Below, one piece after another: positions 24,601-33,392 of a DNA stretch of 64,000 nucleotides. How positions within the stretch are numbered: the first letter of the stretch is position 1; every line of letters begins with the position of its first letter. The notes under the pieces are model-generated. The model saw only the letters and a list, made by a program, of their open reading frames with translations. It was not told where the DNA came from and ran no database searches. Both the position numbers and the translations under genes were made by a program. Origin of the DNA: Branchiostoma floridae (taxonomy: Eukaryota > Chordata > Leptocardii > Amphioxiformes > Branchiostomatidae); assembly GCF_000003815.2 (NCBI RefSeq), contig NC_049988.1, positions 333,607-397,606 of the forward strand, read 5' to 3'.

Positions 24601-24926
24601 GTCCCCCGACGTTGAAAGGCTCTTTAGACGACCTTCTTCACTCCACCCAGATGTAAAAACGGGTACCTGACTTCGGTCGGGAAGGTAAGATACTTTAGTA
24701 CTACTCTTGTCTGTACTTTGCATATGGTACTGTTGAAACAAAATACGTAACTTGAGCGCAGTGCCACATTGTCCTCTTTTTAAACAAAAGAAATATTTGT
24801 TGAATGTCGCTATGTGCCGGATGCTGTTAATTGTTGGTCTATTATCGTTTCCAGTTTGGGGGCGGATATAAGTAAACAGTATTAAGGGGGTTTGCTCTTA
24901 GACTCCTTTGCAGTCTTCGGACGGGG

Positions 24927-24961
<35 letters not shown>

Positions 24962-26061
24962 CGTTGGTCCGCGATTTTTAACGTAGGCTGCGAAAGNNNN
25001 NNNNNNNNNNNNNNNNNNNNNNNNNNNNNNNNNNNNNNNNNNNNNNNNNNNNNNNNNNNNNNNNNNNNNNNNNNNNNNNNNNNNNNNNNNNNNNNNCTGT
25101 TCTCGCTGTAGCTCCTTACTTAAAAATCGCGGACCAACGACCCCCCCCCCCCCCCCCCAAGAAAAAAAACAGCCCCGTCCGAAGACTGCAAGGGAGTCTA
25201 GTTTGCTCTGTTGTAGGTCCACGTGTGTGTTATTTCAATCGATGTACTTTTCTGATCTACCCTCCAGCTGACTTTCCGAATAAGCTGCAAAGGGTCAGAG
25301 TGCCAGTCATCTCCCGCAACACCTGTAATGACGCCAACACGTACAACGGCGCGGTAACGACCAACATGTTCTGTGCAGGCTACATGGACGGCGGCAAGGG
25401 CTCCTGCCAGGTAAGTCCGCTCTGTGGTAGGACAATATTGATCTTTTGATGTCTTCCATTTGCAGGGCAAGTATCGTCAGCTAGCGGGTGGAGATAAAGA
25501 TTTGCGATTTTGTCTGTCTTAAAACGTGCCGTGAGTTAAGCCACTGTCACATACTATCACAAATTCCCACATACTACCGACAAAAGTCAGCAAGATCTGG
25601 TTGGATATATACTTTCCTACCCCAGGCTAATTCCTGTGATTGTATCTAAGCGGAACATGACTTCTCACTGAAATTGATAGACGACTGGCGCAGATGACAT
25701 TGGTAAAATGCCAACTTTGGATGATCTTCCTTACACAAACTTGCGGCCTTGGCTGTGGGGAAGGTTGAAAGATGAATGATCGGTCATACATGTACGACAA
25801 GAGTGAAAAGTGGATCAAAGTTTACACTAAAGTTATCAGTCTTTTCTTAGCTATGTAGATTCCTTATTAAAAATTGAGGAATGAAAAGAGTTTGTTGGTG
25901 ATGTTTGTGTGTAGGGAGACAGCGGCGGCCCCGCGGTGAGGGGCGGTACGGTGTACGGTGTGGTGAGCTGGGGACCCCAGACCTGTGCCCAGCCAAAGTA
26001 CCCGGGAGTCTACACCAAGGTGAAGAAATACACCGACTGGATCAACAGCTACATCAATTAA
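18564..26061 (+). CDS. secreted trypsin-like serine protease (S1), six exons
   Basis: Exons 18564-18603, 19374-19530, 20393-20484, 20735-20887, 25268-25410 and 25915-26061 total 732 nt, giving 243 residues, usual for a single-domain S1 protease. Phases match at all five GT-AG introns. Residues 1-13 are a signal peptide ([13 protein letters not shown]); a short propeptide ends DR, then IVGG (22-25) starts the mature enzyme. Catalytic His62 (SAAHC), Asp106 (NDIML) and Ser198 (GDSGGP) are present. The specificity residue equivalent to trypsin Asp189 is Gly192 (GGKGSCQ), while Gly216 and Gly226 equivalents (SWG, PGVY) remain, so cleavage after Lys/Arg is not expected. It is presumably a zymogen secreted by digestive cells; the promoter has a TATA box and a PTF1-like site. 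Intron 4 holds a huge splice-donor array and an assembly gap. No exact paralogue name can be given. Confidence 0.95.
19374..19530 (+). CDS. serine protease exon 2, activation site and catalytic His
   Basis: The acceptor follows TGCTTGTCCAG and the donor is GTGCTG. The translation has GYEDR then [12 protein letters not shown] and VLSAAHC. Phase is 1 at the start and 2 at the end. Confidence 0.95.
20165..20340. mobile_element. MITE in protease intron 2
   Basis: Ends AGTCAAACCTGT (20165-20176) and ACAGGTTTGACT (20329-20340) are perfect inverted repeats. Inside, GTGGCCACT and GGTGGCCCCT blocks alternate. The 176-bp element has no coding capacity. Confidence 0.7.
20393..20484 (+). CDS. serine protease exon 3
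   Basis: It codes (S)[19 protein letters not shown] and [11 protein letters not shown], the segment after the catalytic His loop. Acceptor CATTCACAG and donor GTAAGA; phases 2 and 1. Confidence 0.95.
20735..20887 (+). CDS. serine protease exon 4, catalytic Asp
   Basis: It codes [15 protein letters not shown] through [10 protein letters not shown]. The acceptor follows CTTGTCTAG. The donor (GGAT|GTAAGTACC) is the first of a long tandem series, chosen because only it keeps phase 1 for exon 5 and preserves the S1 alignment. Confidence 0.95.
20860..21189 (+). repeat. 43-bp array, block A: copies of exon 4 end plus splice donor
   Basis: GGAT-GTAAGTACC recurs at donor positions 20888, 20931, 20975, 21018, 21061, 21104, 21147 and 21190, a 43-bp period with one 44-bp unit. 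Each unit repeats the end of exon 4 (GTCACGGGCTGGGGG..ACACTGGAT) followed by the 5' splice site. The first copy is the real exon end. Confidence 0.95.
21190..24370 (+). repeat. 43-bp array, block B: about 74 diverged donor units
   Basis: Units read GTAAGTACCAGTGTCTGATA, then AGGTTATGGACGTACGAGCG and GAT, again 43 bp, with A/G, C/T and GTG variants. The donor core GGATGTAAGTACC is kept almost throughout while the former exon part has been replaced. Shorter units with CTACTAATGATGAAG occur near 22753, 23771, 23996 and 24252. Blocks near 21815-22123 and 23060-23497 match in variant order. The long open frames on the minus strand are products of the periodicity. Confidence 0.95.
24583..24795 (+). 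mobile_element. SINE-like element, family 2, second copy
   Basis: It has the same block order as 7882-8125: AAGTTCGATACTC, CTTCACTCCACCCAGATGTA, GGGTACCTGACTTCGGTCGG, GTACTTTGCATATGGTACTG and TTGAGCGCAGTGCCACATTG, with an A-rich end. It lies between the donor array and the foldback in protease intron 4. Confidence 0.55.
24899..25200. mobile_element. foldback element with 9-bp target duplication, contains assembly gap
   Basis: GTTTGCTCT at 24890-24898 and 25201-25209 flanks the element. Inside, TAGACTCCTTTGCAGTCTTC and its inverted partner at the right end form long arms that continue through CGGACGGGG, a G/C homopolymer and CGTTGGTCCGCGATTTTTAA. A 9-bp duplication is usual for Mutator-like elements, but no transposase is seen. 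The 100 Ns at 24997-25096 sit at the palindrome centre, so its true length is unknown. Confidence 0.75.
24997..25096. other. assembly gap, 100 N
   Basis: Exactly 100 Ns, a conventional placeholder size. The gap lies in an intron and does not interrupt coding sequence. Confidence 0.99.
25268..25410 (+). CDS. serine protease exon 5, specificity pocket
   Basis: It codes (S)[19 protein letters not shown] through [16 protein letters not shown]. The residue before SCQ is Gly, where trypsin has Asp189. The acceptor follows CTACCCTCCAG; donor GTAAGT; phases 1 and 0. Confidence 0.95.
25915..26061 (+). CDS. serine protease exon 6, catalytic Ser and C terminus
   Basis: It codes [29 protein letters not shown] and the C-terminal helix [12 protein letters not shown], then TAA. 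The acceptor follows TTGTGTGTAG. Confidence 0.95.
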   Translation, partial: GDSGGPAVRGGTVYGVVSWGPQTCAQPKYPGVYTKVKKYTDWINSYIN

Positions 26062-26107
26062 ACCTGCAGCTGACAAAATGTGCTGGTCTGCAACACAAAT
26101 ATTGCAG

Positions 26108-26113
26108 AATAAA
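26108..26113 (+). terminator. polyadenylation signal of serine protease gene
   Basis: AATAAA lies 46 nt after the stop codon, so the 3' UTR would be very short. Confidence 0.7.
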
Positions 26114-26169
26114 AGTTTAATCAGGATGACATGTATTTCATCGTTTATTACCTTCATGAAATGTCATGG

Positions 26170-27215
26170 AGGTTATATTTTACCCCGTGTTTGTCTGTGT
26201 GTCTGTGTGTGTGTAAACAAGATAACTCAAGAACGGCTAAGTGAATTGGATTCATACTTGGTGTGTTGGTAGTGGGTGATAAAAGCTGGAAATGATTAGA
26301 TTTTGGGCCTCTTAGTGGCTTCTCTTGGTACTGCAGCGCAACTTCCGGGTTTGCTATCTCGGTGTTCTGAACATGCTATGGTCACGATTTTTTAGTATTA
26401 GATAGCTCTTGTGCTCAGAAAGAAATGACATAAGTTTGAGCCCCCTAGTGTCTAGTTTTGGGATAGCAGGGGCATTTTTGTCAAAAACTTCTGAAGAGGA
26501 TAACTCAAGAAAGCAACAGCGGATTTTCATGATTTTTGATATGTAGGTACCTTAGACAATGTTGTACAAGATAAGATACCAATTATGCAAAATAGGAGCA
26601 CATTTGCATAATTAATGACAATATTCTATCATAGCAGTTTTTTCAATGTATCTCTTGTTCCAGATAAGCTATGGTCTTGACATTTTGGTGGTAGATAGCT
26701 TTCAGTGTCATGACAAAGTGAGGCAAGTTTCAGCCCCCTAACTTAACTTAATTTTGGAACTGCAGGGGCGTTTTTGCCAAGACATTCCAAAGAGGATAAC
26801 TGCAGAAAGGATTGACGGATTGTCATCATTTTAGGCATGCGGGTACCTAAGGCAAAGATGTTCATAATGATGTACATGTTGTGCAAATGAGAGCTTAATT
26901 TGCATAATTAATGAGGAAATTGTATGATTCAATTGTTTTCAATAACTGGACTTCAATAAATGTAACACATGTTAATTATGATAGATGGAATATAAGCAGA
27001 TACCAAATATGGTAATGAGGAACTTATTTGCATAATTTATGTAAAAATTCAAAACCGCTTTATGATTAATAATGGGAATTTTATAATTGTGACATGTGTA
27101 CGCTACTCAATGATGAACAACACCATGCATAAATTATGTTAATGTGTTAGTCAATTGCATGAATTTTACGAAAGCTCTAAATTTTCAGGGAGGTATTAGG
27201 TCGCCGAACTCTAGT
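26170..27215. repeat. degenerate dispersed repeat (GATAACTCAAGAA family)
   Basis: Blocks recur three times or more: AGATAACTCAAGAA or GATAACTGCAGAAAGG, TTGGNACTGCAGNGGC, CCCCCTAR, and TTTGCATAATTAATGA. Related, rearranged copies are at about 30950-31560 and 50570-50870. No coding capacity is seen; the origin is unknown. Confidence 0.55.
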
Positions 27216-27326
27216 TTTATATTATTTTCTTACGATGTCTTACATTAGACAATGGATCACGTCGGATTGATAAATCTATACATAGCCCCACATATGTAAA
27301 AGCATAGTGTTCTAAATAAAATACAT

Positions 27327-27809
27327 CATCATCATCATCGGCCGACGTGATCAAACATGTTCGCACATGTTTACACACGACGGGGTTATACCGCCCCTTA
27401 CGGGGTGACATACCCTTTCGTATGGCTAATTACAAGACGGGGATGCGCCAGGTCTCCCGTCCGGGTGAATGATGTAATTCACCATGTGGCTGATACGAGA
27501 CAGAGGTTCGCCAGGCCTCCATCCGGGTGATTTGAAGTGAATCACCAACTCCCGACAGAAGGATTTGCACCAACGCACACCGCACCATCGCACGTGTGGG
27601 GGTTCTTTAACGTGCACGGGGTATGGCTCTCCCCATACACGGGACCTCCATTTAACGTCCTATCCGAGGGACGACTCATTTTTCACTTGAGTAAAGTGAG
27701 GAAAGTCGTGTAAAGTGCCTTTCCCAAGGGCACAAGACCGGCAACACGGCCGGCGGATTCGAACCGGCGACCTCTCGGTCACGGGCCGAATACACTACCA
27801 CTGTAATAC
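27327..27809 (-). mobile_element. full-length tRNA-derived SINE with (GAT)n tail, family 1
   Basis: Target duplication AAAATACAT at 27318-27326 and 27810-27818. On the minus strand it begins GGTAGTGTATTCGGCCCGTG and carries box B GGTTCGAATCC, so the 5' part derives from a tRNA. The middle contains the CCCTTGGGAAAGGCACTTTA and CGTTAAAGAACCCCCAC blocks, and it ends in (GAT)n. It is a good reference copy for the fragments at 13130, 53190 and 60066. Confidence 0.8.
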
Positions 27810-27818
27810 AAAATACAT

Positions 27819-28980
27819 AGAAAGGAAGATTAGCCAATTTTTCTTTGGTTTAATTGATAATTGGAATTCTCTCATTGGTTGACATAGTACATGTTAAAAT
27901 AGAAAGGGGTGCCCATATCAATGTAGCATTTCTTTTTTCCTATACATGACCACCACCACCACCCGCCATACACTGGTATGGCCTCTGATTTCGCCCCATG
28001 CCGTTTTTTATATTTATTTGAGCTTTACCATGTACACAAAATAGTGAGGAGGCAAAAACAGATGAAAACACCTATTCTAGTTGCCTCCCTTAAGGTGGAC
28101 TCTGACTTCACTTGGGGCACCGGTGCGGCACTGCGGGGTTCGTAGATGACTCAACGAATTTCAGAGACAAAGAACGAATTCTCTTCTGTTTTGTATATTT
28201 TGCTGTTTTCTACTTTAGCGTATTACACCATATCTAAATTATCAAAAATCGCTAAAAAAAACATAACAGCGCCGCAGTGGAAGAAACCCCGCAGTGCCGC
28301 ATCGGTGCCTCAAGTGCGGTGAGATACCACATTTACCGATAACTTATACAATAATAGAAATATAATTAAATTGATCATAAATAATAGCAAGTGTAATAAT
28401 AGTAATGATAATATCAACAACAATAATAACAAGTGTACAATAATAACAACTATCAACAAATAAATCATAGAAATAATGGTAAATGAAATATGAAATATCT
28501 AAAAAGGTGTACAACTGGGACATTCACAGTGGGTAAGCAAGTACATACGTCATTGGGGTCAAATCTGTTGTTGGTAAGAGAGAGATAATTTAGTCTAGTA
28601 ATGTGCATACAGGCGAAAACAGGAACATCTGGCGGCTCTCAGGGCCCTTCCGCCCGCCCTCGAGTAAAACAGTCAAAAGATAAAGACATCTCGTGCAAAA
28701 CAAATACCTGTGCGAAAGGATCCCCTTTTTGGAACGTGTTGAATAGCTGGCGTATTTGCATGCACAATCACATAGAAAGGTGCTGATATCAAGATCTTGT
28801 GTCCACATTTAGTTTATGACTGTGGCAAAGCTCTTCCCTACTTTTGACATTGGCATTGGCAAATGAAAAATTTTCGCGATGTGTTTATGTTCGCGATTTG
28901 TGTAGTGACAGCGTGAATTCAAACCCACTGTGATCTTTTTTTCTGTCCTCTTCCCGCCATGTTTATGTGCCTACATGTAA
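27819..28980. other. intergenic, nothing assigned
   Basis: A short inverted pair around CCGCAGTGCCGCA and TGCGGCACTGCGGGGTT (28120-28310) may be another small MITE. From 28330 to 28480 there is AATAAT-rich simple sequence. No coding exon is recognised. Confidence 0.4.
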
Positions 28981-28992
28981 CGTTACATACAA

Positions 28993-29395
28993 GGGGTGGG
29001 TACCGGTACAGAAAATTCAGGTCCAGGTCCGGTTCAGGTCCAGAGGACCTGATTCAGTATGACTCGCACCAATGGTCCATTTCACTACAAAGAAATCTGT
29101 TTGGTAGAGTATTCGACTTACCGCTGGCGTTTTAAAATCCTACAACGCTAACTGCACCTGTACAATTGACTGTAAAACTTGGCAGAAATTACTATAAACT
29201 CTACTCTACTTCAATCTTGTTATTTTCTTCCACCTGCAAGCGCCAAAACGTGTGAATGCCTATAAAATAATCTGTTAATTTTCTAATCGGTCCAACATCC
29301 GGTCCACCTACTTTTTTCAGGTCCGGTTTTTCTTAACCGGTCCAATAAGAAAATTCCGGTTTTGTACCGGTACGCTGTACCGATACCCAGCCCCA
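28993..29395. mobile_element. MITE, GGGTACCGGTACAG family, copy 1
   Basis: Left GGGGTGGGTACCGGTACAG and right (reverse complement GGGGCTGGGTATCGGTACAG) are near-identical inverted ends. Inside are AGGTCCAGGTCCGGTTCAGG and a second CCGGTAC block. Copies of the family lie at 35085-35468 and at about 63000-63412. Confidence 0.7.
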
Positions 29396-30290
29396 ATTAC
29401 ATACAATGCTTACAAAGCAGAAATCGAACAACGGTCACAGGTTTCAAACCTAGGTTCTGGGCCAAACATTATATTGATTGCACCACATCATTCCGCGTAA
29501 AGGAGGAGCTTTTAGTATTCTTATGTGTAAACGTTTGAAAATATTAATTTTACCATACTGTAGATATAAAAAAAACATGTTTGCACATGTAAATCTCACA
29601 GACTGAAAATACAACAGCCGTCTCGTATCATCTACAATTTTTTACCATAATTCCTCAACACTTTATCTTTTAAATTCATCATTAACTGTTATCATAAAAA
29701 TTAGCTTGATCAAGTGTTGGTACTTGTAAGGTCACTTTAACTAGTATCTTCTTTTGTTTAAACATCACATAAAATCACCAAAGTAGAAAAAATTGAGCAG
29801 AAAATTGTTTAGATGTTCATATCGTCTAAAATGCACAATAAACACAGAAGCAGTAGAGAAACACAAAAGCAATGTGTTTGCCCTTATCTACCACTTATCT
29901 TTTATTTTTAATTCATTTACTCATGTTTTAAGAGGAGGGTCGAAGCTTGTAGAAAATAGTTATATTTAGGATATATCATCGTTTACCTATTGTTATTAAC
30001 TTTATATCAAACTTAATGCATTTAGCCCCATTGGGGCATGAACATGCAATAAACATCATTGTCATCTTTGTCATTTAAACGCAGAAATGTTGCTCAATAG
30101 TCGTGTGGAATCCGCACCTGTTCAGACCACATAAAGGACTTTTTAACCAGACGGTTCCTGTGTGTGGACGATATTAAAACCTGGGGTGGCAAAGGGCTCG
30201 TGTTTACTGGTGATTTAGCCGGCAGTCCGCTAAAACTTTATCCGGATTATACTTCATTACTTTGTAAAATGGATTTTTGAAAAGTGTAAG
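29396..30290. other. intergenic, nothing assigned
   Basis: AT-rich sequence. No coding exon, large repeat or RNA gene is recognised. Confidence 0.4.
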
Positions 30291-30930
30291 ATATGGTCTC
30301 TTCTCCCCACACCCTCAATCCTTTGTGAAATGAATAGCCCCTTCTTCCCACACCCTTAACCCCTTATGAAATGGATGGCCCCTTCTCCCCACACCCTCAA
30401 ATTCTCCATCCCTTGCCTGATCCTGAGTGAAATGGTCTCCTCACACATTTAACCCCTTGTGAAATGGATGGCCCCTCCCATGCCTCACCCTGAGTGAAAT
30501 TAAGTAAACTAGAAAGGCCGACATTTGCTTGATAGCAAATACAGCAAATACAGCATATTTTAGCCATATGCAACAATAGACTGTTCCGAAATTACTCATG
30601 TGCGAACATGGAACACTTCTGCTTAAACATGACTTAAACTAAGCACACTTTTGCCTAAAAATGAATCTTAAAAATGTTCCCTACGTGCAAGAATACTCTT
30701 CCAGTGCACCCATGACCCATGTAAAAAGGTAAAATAGACCAGTCCAAAACAGTACCTGTGGTATGGCTGAAATATGGAGATATGTTAGTGAAATGGATCC
30801 CACATCCTTAACCCCTGGTGAAATGAATGGTGGCTCTCTTTCCACACCCTTGGACGGTGGTAAAATGAATAATCCCTCCCTTGCATGACCCTTTACAACA
30901 TGTGAAATGGGTGGCCCCCTTTCCAAGACC
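30291..30930. repeat. degenerate 45-60 bp repeats (GAAATGGATGGCCCC..CCACACCC)
   Basis: GTGAAATGGATGGCCCCTTC and CCCACACCCTNAACCCCTT alternate at irregular 45-60 bp spacing at 30291-30490 and again at 30780-30930. Between them, at 30506-30545, is the motif CTAGAAAGGCCGACATTTGC, also found at 62827 and inverted at about 61442-61462, which looks like the end of a dispersed element. Confidence 0.6.
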
Positions 30931-30949
30931 CTTTAACAATCCTACCTCT

Positions 30950-31560
30950 GCTTGACAGCCGTTGAGGCTGAGAATATTAAAGTGGTATGGGTTTGGGCCC
31001 CCTGGCGGCATGTTTTGGAACTTCAGGGGCCACTGTAATGTAAAGAAGGGGTTGATATATCGTCATAATCTTTGGTATGTAGATAGCTTAGGCCCCGTTC
31101 ATGATGAAAATGGTTCTATCCGTTTTGGCCTACAATCCGACAGCAAAATGGCATGACCTATGGGTCTGCAGCGAGCTCTGTACGTAAGTGCGTTTGGCTG
31201 TAATCAACATAACTCGAGATGCTGTTGATGGATATTAATGATATTTGGTGGTCTGGTAGGGGTCACACAAAAGGAAGGTCAGGTTCGACAATGGGCCCCA
31301 TAGCAACTGGTTTTGGTACTGCAAGTGAGCTTCAAAGTTTGCGCTTAAAAAAAGTGCCCGGTTCATGATTTTAGAGTGGTGGATAGCTGTTGGGACAGGG
31401 AGAAAATGGTGTACGTTCGGGCCCCCTAGCAGCTTGTTTGGCACTGCAGTGGGCCTTATAGCTTGTAAATTTTGATAAAGATAACTCCAGAGGGGATTGG
31501 TGAATATTCTTTGTTTTTGGTACCTTAAGTGATAATCAACATAATGAAATGCAAATCATG
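30950..31560. repeat. degenerate dispersed repeat, second copy
   Basis: It shares GGGCCCCCTRGCRGC, TTGGNACTGCAG and GATAACTCCAGAGG blocks with 26170-27215. Open frames across it (for example 30962-31156) are not recognisable proteins. Confidence 0.5.
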
Positions 31561-32246
31561 CAAACCACTATTAATTACTTAGAAAACTGCTGTAATGGCT
31601 CCATTATACTTAGCCTCCGCTGCAGTCATCGAACGTTACAACGTTCGCTATGTTCTCTTGTGCCGGGAAAGGGAGTTTGTCATGGAAGGGAGTTTGCTGT
31701 GGAAGGGAGTTTGGAGTACCAAAATGAGCCATTCCGTAACATGGCAGTGGTGCAATGTACGACTCATGTATGCCCGCGTCAAAATAGGTCCATTTCAATA
31801 CCGTTACTGTACATGTCTTTCACGTCACACTTTCACATTTGAAATATATAAAGATATTTTATACGCATTGATAATTGCAAGATGTCGATGGTGCCACCGG
31901 TTCTACTTCAAAGTTCAAGAATCATAAGGTTAAGATTTGTTTACAAGCATCCTTTAAAAAAACTAAATCGAGCTTAGTCCCTAAAACTGGTGTAATTTGT
32001 CCAACCAACGAACCGTATATTTCGAAGCTCCCTTTGTTAAATAATAATAGGTGTCAGAGGTTACGGGACAAACCGGTATTTCTGTCACACACAGTTGGCT
32101 ACCGACTGAAGGACGCGGCACTTACATTTAGGCAGGAGTGAAGGACAAGAAAATTGCCAAAATTCATACGAAAATCCGACGTATGCTTGTTACTGGTAAG
32201 GTATTTCAATTGTTTTAGGTAAATGTCCCATTTGGTCGTTTGATTA
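31561..32246. other. intergenic, nothing assigned
   Basis: Contains overlapping open frames of 60-110 codons at 31549-32141, none with a known domain or convincing splice context. A short GGAAGGGAGTTTG triplication lies at about 31668-31712. Confidence 0.35.
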
Positions 32247-32449
32247 TAACGCTAGTTCACCTTTATCCACGGATAACCTATATTCGTTGTTTCTAAAAAC
32301 AAGATAATTATGGCCATCATGTCGACGGTCGGTGGTTTTTAAACTTTACAATCGTGAAAATGTTGCAATTTGAAACCATGTCCCTAAATACCATCTGTTT
32401 AGACACAACGGATATAGGTAACTCCGCGGATAAAGGTGAATTAGCGTTA
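32247..32449. mobile_element. MITE, 203 bp, long terminal inverted repeats
   Basis: Left TAACGCTAGTTCACCTTTAT continuing to about 32292 pairs with the right arm 32406-32449 ending GGTGAATTAGCGTTA. Arms are about 45 bp with a few mismatches. No coding capacity is seen. Confidence 0.7.
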
Positions 32450-33014
32450 CATACGATTTGGCACACATGCATTTTGTTGATACTCTGAATGAGCTAATAT
32501 TTCATATGTGTGGATGTGACTATGTCGTCGATATTTTTATCCTAACTATCATAGACCAGCTCTTTACTATTTTGCTGAGACATTTATTTGTCACTGCTTA
32601 TGTTGCAAGTATCATTAGATCTTTTAGAAAAATCCAGTTTCAAAATTGATACAACATGGCTGTTGTTGATATGTTAAGGTAACTCATAGTATGACCTACT
32701 TTTGCATAAGCCATACATAAACAACGCATTGTGTGAAAAGAATACATTTGATCGTACCGTAAGTCTTAATTTTACGTCCAAAACCTAAAGTGGACAGCAG
32801 CTAATCACAGGCGAATTCATTTTAACGTAAATAATTCTTTAGCGTACATATGATAGAATATATGAAATCGGAAATGTATCACACAATTGACACAATATTC
32901 TGAGGGACAGTATCTAGGTCAACAAATACAATATATCTATTCTATATGGTTACGAAAATATCGTTTGGTCATTAAAGATCTCAAATACCAACTCTGATTT
33001 GCAATTTGTGCTTA
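32450..33014. other. intergenic, nothing assigned
   Basis: AT-rich spacer between two MITEs. No recognisable features are seen. Confidence 0.35.
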
Positions 33015-33231
33015 CAAATACTATAAACTTTCGCGGTGGTTTAATGTTCGCGGTTTTCGCGGTGGCCGCTTCACCGCGAACTTAAAACCACTGCGAACAT
33101 TTTTCCATGGCAGTAAGAGACTACAGTACATGGTGCTACCATGAACTAAAAACCACCGCGAAAAGTCATTTTCCCGCTGCCGCGAAATTAAATCCTGCGA
33201 ACTTAAATGTATTTATAGTAGTTAAATTTAG
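33015..33231. mobile_element. MITE, CGCGGTGG / ACCGCGAA family, copy 1
   Basis: Alternating TTCGCGGTGG and CCACCGCGAA blocks surround a fixed core, CTACAGTACATGGTGCTACC. The ends ACTATAAA and TTTATAGT are inverted. The copy at 59547-59747 has the same core and order. It lies about 160 bp before the start codon of the D8C gene. Confidence 0.7.
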
Positions 33232-33392
33232 TTATCTAACATGTATTTTTCAGTCATCGCGCCAATTACAATGTAATTACATACATATAAAATATAATAA
33301 CTGCGACGCCTAATGATGTTGTGTTAATCAGTAATTATAATCATATCAAGCTAGTGTTTCTTTCAATATTTCAGTATAATACGACTGTCAAC

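Noticed and set aside
24842..25222. frames running across the N gap
   Set aside because: They cross 100 unknown bases and homopolymers in a palindromic element; no coding evidence.
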